From positions 1 to 7,676 of the forward strand of contig JAJRAE010000111.1 in the NCBI GenBank assembly GCA_028682985.1: DNA of 7,676 bases, given 5' to 3'. Shown here in pieces: positions 1 to 5,343 of the stretch (position 1 is the first letter of the stretch; each line of letters starts with the position of its first letter). The notes beneath the pieces were generated by a model, which saw nothing but the letters and a program-made list of their open reading frames with translations, was not told the origin of the DNA and searched no databases. The position numbers and the translations under genes were made by a program. The DNA is from Methanobacterium sp. (GTDB lineage Archaea; Methanobacteriota; Methanobacteria; Methanobacteriales; Methanobacteriaceae).

Positions 1-231
1 CGTATTGAGTTATTTTTAAATGATCAAAGCGACCAGCTAATAAAAGACTGGGAGCTGGCCACTAAAACTGATCTATCCAAACTTGAAACCAGATTTGAGG
101 AAGTATCAACCAGTGTAGATGACCTGGAGAAACGATTCAAAGAATATCGCAGTAACACCAATAAAAAACTGGAAGATATAGAAGGAAGACTCTCCAATCT
201 GGAAAAACCAGCGGAAATCATTAAAAAATAA
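1..231 (+). CDS. C-terminal part of an unrecognised coiled-coil protein (5' end outside window)
   Basis: Frame 1 is open from the first base to TAA at 229-231, giving 76 residues without a start, so the gene begins upstream of the window. I do not recognise the family. The visible part is strongly charged (K/E/D-rich) and shows heptad-like spacing of hydrophobics over about residues 25-70 (for example LSKLETRFEEV, VDDLEKRF, LEDIEGRLSNLE), so a C-terminal coiled coil is likely. The end, AEIIKK, is basic. No membrane segment or cysteine is visible. It is read in the same direction as the tRNA and RNase P RNA but is separated from them by T-rich runs and a TATA box, so it is probably a separate transcription unit. 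The reality of the gene is supported by the uninterrupted frame, the coiled-coil composition and the terminator-like sequence just after the stop; function is unknown. Confidence 0.75.
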   Translation, partial: RIELFLNDQSDQLIKDWELATKTDLSKLETRFEEVSTSVDDLEKRFKEYRSNTNKKLEDIEGRLSNLEKPAEIIKK

Positions 232-237
232 TGAATA

Positions 238-260
238 TTTTTGCTATTTTTATTTTATTT
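238..260 (+). terminator. Oligo-T terminator after the coiled-coil gene
   Basis: Seven bases after the stop codon there are successive T runs: T5 at 238-242, T5 at 247-251, T4 at 253-256 and T3 at 258-260. Archaeal RNA polymerase commonly terminates at clustered oligo-T without a hairpin. The cluster sits just upstream of the tRNA promoter, where a terminator is expected. Confidence 0.55.
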
Positions 261-270
261 CATGCAAATC

Positions 271-278
271 TTTATATA
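271..278 (+). promoter_or_regulatory. TATA box of the tRNA-Met / RNase P RNA unit
   Basis: The octamer TTTATATA is a perfect match to the archaeal TATA consensus used in methanogens. Its centre lies about 28 bp before the first tRNA base (303), so initiation about 25 bp downstream would give a leader of only a few nucleotides. No other good TATA box lies between the preceding gene and the tRNA. Confidence 0.75.
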
Positions 279-290
279 CCCTGAAGGGTA
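277..290. repeat. Short inverted repeat between TATA box and tRNA start
   Basis: TACCCT-GA-AGGGTA is a perfect 6-bp inverted repeat with a 2-bp centre. It begins on the last two bases of the TATA box and ends about 12 bp before the tRNA, so it lies in the promoter and upstream of the likely start site. It could bind a dimeric protein or be chance; the arms are short. Confidence 0.4.
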
Positions 291-302
291 AGAATCATAA
301 AG

Positions 303-377
<75 letters not shown>

Positions 378-399
378 TTTCTTTAATTTTTGGGTATAC

Positions 400-708
<309 letters not shown>

Positions 709-719
709 ACCCCCCTCCC

Positions 720-726
720 TTTTTTT
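720..726 (+). terminator. T7 terminator of RNase P RNA
   Basis: An uninterrupted run of seven T lies 12 bases after the P1 helix, behind a C-rich stretch (710-719). Oligo-T is the usual archaeal terminator, and dnaJ arrives from the opposite strand only 41 bases later, so termination here is expected. Confidence 0.7.
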
Positions 727-767
727 GAAAATAATAAATAATCAATTTTATGAAAAATTTTTAGTTT

Positions 768-1931
768 TCAATGTCCGATAGCATCTTTCATCTTATCAAA
801 GAATCCTTTATCCTGGGAATATATTTCCTCACCACTAACATCAGCAAATTCCATTAGTAACTCTTTTTGCTTAGCACTTAATTTTTTAGGAGTTACCACT
901 TTAACTTTAACATAGAGGTTGCCTTTACCAGTCCATCGCATGTGGGGCATGCCATGACCTTTCACTCGAAATGATGTTCCGCTCTGGGTCCCGGAAGGAA
1001 TCTTAAGATCCACCGCACCATCAAGGGTTGGGATTTCCACCGTATCGCCCAGTGAAGCCTGCACAAAGCTGATTGGCATCTGATATTTTAAATCAGAACC
1101 CTCCCTCTTAAACAAGGGATGTTCTTTCACATGAATTAATATATATAGGTCTCCAGGCGGGCCTCCCCTTTCCCCTATATCACCTTCACCAGGCACGCGA
1201 AGACGGCTGTCGTCCTCCACACCGGCGGGGATTTTGATATGTATGGTGTTGGTCTGTTTAATAATCCCTTTACCATGGCATTCAGTACAGGGTGTGTCAA
1301 CTATTTTACCTTCTCCATGGCAGGCATTGCAGGGCCTTATGGTGGCGAACTGTCCCAGGGGAGTGTTGTTCACCTGTCTAACCTGTCCACTTCCACCACA
1401 TTGTGGACATACCCTACTTTCTGTACCAGGCTCGGCTTTGGAACCTTCGCAACGGGGGCAGGTCTTTTTATGGGATACTTCAATGTCTCTTTCCATTCCC
1501 TGGGCTGCTTCTTCTAAAGTGATTTCCATTTGATAGCCGATGTCATCTCCTTGGCGTGGTCCATTTCTTCTACTCCCTCCAAAACCGAAAAGGTCGAATA
1601 TGTTTTCAAAACCAGCCCCTCCACCTCCAGAACCACCTCCAAATCCGAATCCTCTGAAGATGTCTTCGAAGTTTATGTTGTTGAAGATGTCCTCCTGGGA
1701 GAAACCGCCCATTCCAGCATGTCCATACTGGTCATAGGTGTTTCTTTTCTCTTCATCGGAGAGCACTGCATAGGCTTCGCTGATTTCCTTGAACTTCTCA
1801 GCACTCTCTGGATCTTCACTCACATCTGGATGGTACTGCATGGCCAGTTTACGATAGGCCTTTTTTATTTCTTTCTTATCAGAACCTTTTTCTACTCCGA
1901 GAACTTCGTAGTAATCACGCTTTTCTGCCAT
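768..1931 (-). CDS. dnaJ: Chaperone protein DnaJ (Hsp40, type I)
   Basis: Cytoplasmic co-chaperone that binds unfolded protein and stimulates DnaK ATPase. The 387 residues show the full type I layout. The J domain covers about 5-70 with the catalytic HPD at 34-36 and the helix IV sequence TYDQYGHAG. A Gly/Phe-rich linker follows (about 73-120, GFGFGGGSGGGG). The zinc region has four repeats at 158 (CPRCEGSK), 175 (CPQCGGSG), 201 (CNACHGEG) and 215 (CTECHGKG), then the C-terminal substrate-binding domains (about 225-350, with GGPPGDLYI and FRVKGHGMP). The first zinc repeat has K instead of the second G of CxxCxGxG, while all eight cysteines are kept. The start is ATG with AAGGT about 9 bases before it. 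The gene is the distal member of grpE-dnaK-dnaJ but lies 170 nt after dnaK, and a TATA box in that gap suggests its own promoter. The family as a whole is of bacterial type. Confidence 0.98.
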   Translation of the reverse strand: MAEKRDYYEVLGVEKGSDKKEIKKAYRKLAMQYHPDVSEDPESAEKFKEISEAYAVLSDEEKRNTYDQYGHAGMGGFSQEDIFNNINFEDIFRGFGFGGGSGGGGAGFENIFDLFGFGGSRRNGPRQGDDIGYQMEITLEEAAQGMERDIEVSHKKTCPRCEGSKAEPGTESRVCPQCGGSGQVRQVNNTPLGQFATIRPCNACHGEGKIVDTPCTECHGKGIIKQTNTIHIKIPAGVEDDSRLRVPGEGDIGERGGPPGDLYILIHVKEHPLFKREGSDLKYQMPISFVQASLGDTVEIPTLDGAVDLKIPSGTQSGTSFRVKGHGMPHMRWTGKGNLYVKVKVVTPKKLSAKQKELLMEFADVSGEEIYSQDKGFFDKMKDAIGH

Positions 1932-1993
1932 ATAATCTTTACCTTCATTATCTTTATTAAAATAATCTCATAAAATAAGAACAATTATTAAAT

Positions 1994-2004
1994 AACCATT
2001 GGTT
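1994..2004. repeat. Small palindrome at the presumed dnaJ start site
   Basis: AACCA-T-TGGTT is a perfect 5-1-5 inverted repeat. It lies 8-18 bp downstream (in the dnaJ direction) of the presumed dnaJ TATA box at 2012-2019, just before or at the expected transcription start near 1990. This is an operator-like place, but the arms are short and chance cannot be excluded. Confidence 0.35.
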
Positions 2005-2011
2005 TTTAAAA

Positions 2012-2019
2012 TATTTATA
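2012..2019 (-). promoter_or_regulatory. Probable TATA box for dnaJ
   Basis: On the minus strand this reads TATAAATA within CTATAAATATTTTA. Initiation about 25 bp downstream (near 1990) would give a leader of roughly 55-60 nt containing the AAGGT ribosome binding site. The surrounding gap is very AT-rich, which lowers certainty. Confidence 0.45.
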
Positions 2020-2062
2020 GTAATTATTAGGTTTAAAAACTTTTTTAGTAAATAAAATTTAT

Positions 2063-2085
2063 GGGGATAAAAATAAAAATTCCCC
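2063..2085 (-). terminator. Weak hairpin after dnaK
   Basis: GGGGA (2063-2067) pairs with TCCCC (2081-2085) around a 13-nt A/T loop, 16 bases after the dnaK stop. These are among the few G/C clusters in the gap. On the minus strand a T5 run follows at 2035-2039. It may terminate or protect the grpE-dnaK transcript 3' end; a 5-bp stem alone is weak evidence. Confidence 0.35.
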
Positions 2086-2101
2086 TACAAATTCTTTAAA
2101 A

Positions 2102-3973
2102 TTATTTTTTAACTTCGTAATCAGCATCCACGGTATCATCACCATCTGTTGACTTTCCAGTAGACTGTTGACTCTGGTCTTCCTGCTGAGCCTGTTGTTG
2201 GGCCTGTTCCTGCTGAGCCTGTTGGTATATGGCTGCACCAACTTCCTGCACAGCTTTGGTTAGCTCTTCAGTTTTGCTTTTAATGGACTCAAGGTCATCA
2301 CCACCAATTATTTCTCTCAGTTCTTTAACCAGTTCTTCTATTTTGGATTTTTGATCAGGATTTACTTTGTCTCCCAGTTCTTCCAGTGTCTTCTCTGAGG
2401 TATATATCATGGAATCAGCGTTGTTCCTGATTTCTATTTCTTCCTGTTTCTTCTTATCCTCATCTGCGTGTGCTTCTGCTTCATGCACTTTTTGGTCAAT
2501 TTCATCCTTGGAGAGCTTATTAGGGGCGGTTATGGTGACTTTCTGTTCCTTACCAGTTCCCATGTCCTTAGCAGACACGTTCATAATACCGTTGGCATCT
2601 ATATCGAAGGAAACCTCTATCTGGGGCATACCCCGGGGTGCTGGTGGTATTCCAATCAACTGGAATCTTCCCAGGGTGGTGTTTCCACTGGCCATTGATC
2701 TTTCACCCTGCAAAACGTGGATATCCACAGACGTCTGATTATCTGCAGCGGTAGTGAACACCTGGCTCTTCTTAGTGGGTATGGTGGTGTTTCGGTCAAT
2801 CAGTTTGGTGAACACTCCTCCCAGTGTTTCAATACCTAAAGAAAGTGGTGTTACATCCAGTAAAACCAGGTCTTTTATTTCCCCGGCTAGGACTCCTCCC
2901 TGGATTGCTGCCCCAACAGCCACACATTCCATGGGGTCTATTCCTCTTTCTGCTGGTTTTCCAATGTAGTCTTCCACAAATTTCTGGACTATGGGCATTC
3001 TGGTTGGTCCTCCCACCAGTATAATTTTATTAACATCATTTTTAGTCATTTTAGCATCAGCTATGGACTGTTCCATTGGTCCAGAACACTTCTTGATGAT
3101 TGGATCTACCAGTTCTTCCAGTTTCGCCCTGGTTAAAGTCTGTGTAAGATGTTTGGGTCCGTCCTGGGTGGCGGTTATAAATGGCAGGTTTATGTCGGCT
3201 TTTAAGGTAGTGGATAGCTCTATTTTTGCTTTTTCAGCTGCTTCCCGCAGTCTCTGAACGGCCTGGTCATCGTTCATAATATCCACTCCAGTTTCCATTT
3301 TGAACTGTTCTGCCAGGTATTTCATTACCACAGCGTCCATATCGGTTCCACCCAGTTTAGTGTCTCCGCTGGTGGATTTAACTTCAAATACACCCCCACC
3401 AAATTCCATGATGGTTACGTCCAGTGTACCTCCACCGAAATCGAATACCAGGATTTCCAGTTCTTCATCTGTTTCTTTATCAATTCCATAGGCCAGGCTG
3501 GCTGCGGTGGGTTCATTCACCAGTCTTACCACTTCTAATCCAGCTATAGTTCCAGCGTCCTTGGTTGCGGTTCTCTGGTTATCATCGAAGTAGGCAGGTA
3601 CTGTTATAACTGCTTTTTTAACTTCTTCACCCAGGAATGCCTCCGCGTCTTTTTTAATTTTCTGTAGAATGAATGCAGATATTTCCTGTGGGGTGTACTG
3701 TTTGCCTATAACATCTACCTTGTGACTGGTTCCCATATGTCTTTTTATGGCAGTTATGGTGTGTTCTGGGTTGGTTACAGCCTGTCTTCTAGCTGGTTCT
3801 CCCACTAATTTCTGACCGTCCTCGGTGAAGGCCACGTAGCTGGGGAAGGATTTCCCGTACTGGGTGGCACCTTCTGCGCTGGGTATTATGGTTGGTTTTC
3901 CACCGATAAATGCTGCTGCTGCAGAGTTACTTGTTCCTAAATCTATTCCAATTATTTTTTCTTTTTTAGCCAT
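2102..3973 (-). CDS. dnaK: Chaperone protein DnaK (Hsp70)
   Basis: ATP-driven cytoplasmic chaperone working with DnaJ and GrpE. The 623 residues carry the nucleotide-binding domain with phosphate-1 loop GIDLGTSN (9-16), VNEPTAA (152-158), phosphate-2 VFDFGGGTLDVT (176-187) and adenosine motif ILVGGPTRMP (318-327). The interdomain linker DLVLLDVTP (368-376) leads to the substrate-binding domain (about 380-490) and helical lid (490-583). A Gln-rich tail (13 Q in residues 584-603) and the acidic end DADYEVKK follow. Around residues 68-98 (NPEHTITAIKRHMG, then GKQYTPQEISA) it lacks the extra segment of roughly 25 residues seen in E. coli DnaK, as in Gram-positive and archaeal forms. The start is ATG, preceded by GGTGAT at 3979-3984; that site contains the grpE stop codon, so translation is probably coupled. 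The gene is likely heat-regulated with grpE from the repeated promoter upstream. Confidence 0.99.
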   Translation of the reverse strand: MAKKEKIIGIDLGTSNSAAAAFIGGKPTIIPSAEGATQYGKSFPSYVAFTEDGQKLVGEPARRQAVTNPEHTITAIKRHMGTSHKVDVIGKQYTPQEISAFILQKIKKDAEAFLGEEVKKAVITVPAYFDDNQRTATKDAGTIAGLEVVRLVNEPTAASLAYGIDKETDEELEILVFDFGGGTLDVTIMEFGGGVFEVKSTSGDTKLGGTDMDAVVMKYLAEQFKMETGVDIMNDDQAVQRLREAAEKAKIELSTTLKADINLPFITATQDGPKHLTQTLTRAKLEELVDPIIKKCSGPMEQSIADAKMTKNDVNKIILVGGPTRMPIVQKFVEDYIGKPAERGIDPMECVAVGAAIQGGVLAGEIKDLVLLDVTPLSLGIETLGGVFTKLIDRNTTIPTKKSQVFTTAADNQTSVDIHVLQGERSMASGNTTLGRFQLIGIPPAPRGMPQIEVSFDIDANGIMNVSAKDMGTGKEQKVTITAPNKLSKDEIDQKVHEAEAHADEDKKKQEEIEIRNNADSMIYTSEKTLEELGDKVNPDQKSKIEELVKELREIIGGDDLESIKSKTEELTKAVQEVGAAIYQQAQQEQAQQQAQQEDQSQQSTGKSTDGDDTVDADYEVKK

Positions 3974-3978
3974 CTTTT

Positions 3979-3984
3979 ATCACC
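3979..3984 (-). promoter_or_regulatory. dnaK ribosome binding site overlapping grpE stop
   Basis: The minus strand reads AAAGGTGATAAAAGATG. GGTGAT is the Shine-Dalgarno for dnaK, and its internal TGA (3980-3982) is the grpE stop codon. A ribosome ending grpE therefore stops on the dnaK site, which suggests translational coupling and helps fix the dnaK start. Confidence 0.85.
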
Positions 3985-4531
3985 TTTTTTTGCAAACTTT
4001 AACTTTTGAATATTTTATTACCTTGGAATCCAGGGTGTAGCCCTTTCCAAGCTCTTTTATAACTGTTCCATTTTCATAGTCCTTATGGTCTTCCACCATC
4101 AGGGCTTCGTGTTTGAAGGGGTCGAATTTTTCTCCTTCTGCGCATATTTCCTGGAGTCCTTCTCCTTCCAGGGTGTCACTCAGTTTTTTATATATTAATT
4201 CCACTCCTTCCTGGAGAGTTTCTGGTTTTTCTGATTCTAGAGCCCTTCTGAGATCTTCATAGGTATCTAATAGTTTTAAAATGAGATTTTCGTTAGCGTA
4301 TCGGATGTATTCCTTTAAATCTTTCTCGGATCTTTTTTTGTAGTTTTCAAAATCCGCCTGCATTCTTTGAAGTTGGGAAAAATACTCTTCTATTTTCTCC
4401 TGCTGTTCTTCAATGGTTTTTTCTCTTTCTTCCATTGTTTTCTTGATTTCAGCTAACTCAAATTCCTTTTCTTCAACTTGGGCCTCTAAATCTTTTTTTT
4501 CTTTTTTCTTGGGTTGTGATGCATCAGTCAT
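3980..4531 (-). CDS. grpE: GrpE nucleotide exchange factor
   Basis: Dimeric cytoplasmic factor that releases ADP from DnaK. The 183 residues begin with a charged segment and a long Glu/Lys/Gln-rich coiled coil (about 12-75, ending in RMQADFENYKKRSEKD), which forms the dimer stalk. A helical bundle follows (about 80-125), then the C-terminal beta domain that contacts DnaK, marked by FDPFKHEAL (136-144) and GTVIKELGKGYTLDSKVI (155-172). Length and motif order are normal for the family. The start is ATG with GGTGA at 4536-4540, a good methanogen-type ribosome binding site. It is the first gene of the chaperone operon, with six bases between its stop and the dnaK start. Upstream lie two TTTATATA boxes in a tandem repeat and a divergent Phr-like regulator gene. 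Confidence 0.97.
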   Translation of the reverse strand: MTDASQPKKKEKKDLEAQVEEKEFELAEIKKTMEEREKTIEEQQEKIEEYFSQLQRMQADFENYKKRSEKDLKEYIRYANENLILKLLDTYEDLRRALESEKPETLQEGVELIYKKLSDTLEGEGLQEICAEGEKFDPFKHEALMVEDHKDYENGTVIKELGKGYTLDSKVIKYSKVKVCKKR

Positions 4532-4559
4532 TTATTCACCTTTTAAGTGGGATGAATAC

Positions 4560-4569
4560 TTGGTAACTA
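4560..4569 (-). promoter_or_regulatory. Inverted copy of the putative operator box near the grpE start
   Basis: TTGGTAACTA (plus strand) is the exact reverse complement of TAGTTACCAA at 4622-4631 in repeat copy A; a one-mismatch version, TAGTTACTAA, is in copy B (4658-4667). This copy lies 28 bp upstream of the grpE ATG, in the leader of any transcript starting from the repeat promoters. TGGTAA is a core element I recall from Pyrococcus Phr operators, so a binding site for the adjacent regulator is plausible. This is inference from motif resemblance. Confidence 0.45.
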
Positions 4570-4592
4570 AATTTAAGTTTAATAACCCCAGG

Positions 4593-4600
4593 TTATATAA
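4593..4600 (-). promoter_or_regulatory. Third, weaker TATA-like element upstream of grpE
   Basis: GGTTATATAA at 4591-4600 shares ten bases with the core of repeat copy B. The self-complementary TTATATAA could serve grpE with a start near 4570, giving a leader of about 40 nt. The flanks are less conserved than in copies A and B. Confidence 0.35.
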
Positions 4601-4635
4601 TGAATTCGAGATTAGTTATTATAGTTACCAAAAGT

Positions 4636-4643
4636 TATATAAA
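4636..4643 (-). promoter_or_regulatory. TATA box in repeat copy A for grpE-dnaK
   Basis: The minus strand reads CTTAAGG-TTTATATA, a purine-containing upstream element and a perfect TATA octamer identical to the one before the tRNA. A start about 25 bp downstream would be near 4614, giving an 80-nt leader for grpE. Confidence 0.6.
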
Positions 4644-4671
4644 CCTTAAGATTATTATAGTTACTAAAGGT

Positions 4672-4679
4672 TATATAAA
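4672..4679 (-). promoter_or_regulatory. TATA box in repeat copy B
   Basis: The minus strand reads CGAAAGG-TTTATATA, with an upstream element that is more A/G-rich than in copy A. It would start grpE transcription near 4650. Because the core TTATATAA is self-complementary and the plus strand has CTAAAGG before it, it could equally serve the divergent regulator gene, with a start near 4700 and a leader of about 105 nt. Confidence 0.5.
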
Positions 4680-4807
4680 CCTTTCGAATATAATATTCAT
4701 TAAAGATAAGCTGAGAGAATAAATCAAAGCATTTATTAAAAAATAAAAAAATTAAAAAATTTAATAATTTTTATTAGACCTAAAAATAAAACCCTGAAAG
4801 TGATAGA

Positions 4808-5287
4808 ATGGATTTAGAAGAAATACTCGATGTAATGGGGTGTAAAACCAGGAGAGACATTCTGGACTTTCTAAGGGATGAGCCACGATTTGTCAGCCAA
4901 ATATCCCGAGAACTGGAAGTAGGTCAAAAAGCCATCATCGAGCATCTAAGGGCTATGGAAGAAGTAGGATTACTGAATTCCACATTCCAAAAGATAAACA
5001 GAGGAAGACCCCGAAAATACTATGGAATTTCCAGAAATATTGAATTTCAGATATTCATAAGTCAAGGTATATTAAGAGTTAAAGTACCCGGCCATCAGTT
5101 CCAAGAACTACAGAGACTGGAAGAAAGGTCCCGTATGGGTGAAGAGGTGGAGTTAGAACTGGAAAATCTAATAGAAGAATATGATAAAGCCACCGCTCAT
5201 GCAAAAGAACTACTAAAAAAAATAAATGAAAGAAAAAAAGCCTTAAAAAAACGAACCTTGAATTTACCAGTTATAGCTGATGAATAA
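4808..5287 (+). CDS. ArsR-type winged-helix regulator, resembling heat-shock repressor Phr
   Basis: A 159-residue DNA-binding protein. The N-terminal winged helix (about 4-75) contains LDVMGCKTRRDILDFL, the turn and recognition helix FVSQISRELEVGQKAIIEHL (28-47), EEVGLL, and the basic wing GRPRKYYGI (66-74). The wording VGQKA..EHLR..EE.GL and RGRPRKYY closely matches Pyrococcus Phr as I remember it. Phr is a homodimer that represses Hsp20, an AAA+ ATPase and itself, and is released on heat shock. Residues 98-148 are Glu/Lys-rich with heptad character, probably a dimerisation coiled coil; Phr has about 200 residues, so the C-terminal part here is shorter. A single Cys (12) argues against metal sensing. 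The start is ATG with AGTGAT just upstream. The gene is divergent from grpE-dnaK and shares the repeated promoter region, which supports a role as their regulator. Family is sure; Phr orthology and target are inferred. Confidence 0.88.
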   Translation: MDLEEILDVMGCKTRRDILDFLRDEPRFVSQISRELEVGQKAIIEHLRAMEEVGLLNSTFQKINRGRPRKYYGISRNIEFQIFISQGILRVKVPGHQFQELQRLEERSRMGEEVELELENLIEEYDKATAHAKELLKKINERKKALKKRTLNLPVIADE

Positions 5288-5312
5288 TAGTATTATCAAC
5301 TAAAAATTTATT

Positions 5313-5340
5313 TTGTAATTATTAGAACGTTTAATTACAA
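5313..5340. terminator. Inverted repeat in the convergent gap, possible shared terminator
   Basis: TTGTAATTA (5313-5321) and TAATTACAA (5332-5340) are perfect 9-bp arms around a 10-nt loop. They lie between the regulator stop (5287) and the hypF stop (5344). The position between convergent genes suits a two-way terminator or RNA 3'-end structure, though the stem is almost all A/T. Confidence 0.5.
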
Positions 5341-5343
5341 GAT

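Larger units (their letters stand above)
4616..4683. repeat. Two-copy tandem promoter/operator repeat, 36-bp period
   Basis: Copy A (4616-4647) and copy B (4652-4683) are 32 bp each and differ at only two positions (C/T at 4629/4665 and A/G at 4633/4669), separated by 4 bp. Each contains TTATTATAGTTAC, then a YAAARG core, then GTTATATAAACCTT. On the minus strand each copy therefore carries TTTATATA followed 4 bp later by a TTGGTAACTA-like box. Copy B also has AGGTT-ATATA-AACCT symmetry. The repeat lies between divergent grpE and the regulator gene, so it likely sets transcription of one or both. Confidence 0.9.

Noticed and set aside
24..221. Minus-strand open frame opposite the partial coiled-coil gene
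   Set aside because: Serine/leucine-rich shadow of a Glu/Lys-rich coiled coil; the plus frame is continuous from the window edge and is followed by a terminator.
871..880. TTAGCACTTA, resembling one arm of the bacterial CIRCE heat-shock operator
   Set aside because: It lies inside the dnaJ coding region and has no GAGTGCTAA partner at the proper distance; no HrcA gene is visible.
1530..1973. Open frame of 147 codons on the plus strand opposite dnaJ
   Set aside because: It is the shadow of the J domain and Gly/Phe region of dnaJ; the hydrophobic and serine-rich composition follows from the complementary strand.
4413..4649. Open frame of 78 codons on the plus strand crossing the grpE start
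   Set aside because: It is antisense to the charged N-terminal region of grpE and runs through the TATA and repeat elements; no ribosome binding site or recognisable protein features.
4616..4683. Direct repeats of about 32 bp that could suggest a small CRISPR array
   Set aside because: Only two units, separated by 4 bp, with no spacer-sized unique segments; they contain TATA boxes and sit in a divergent promoter region.
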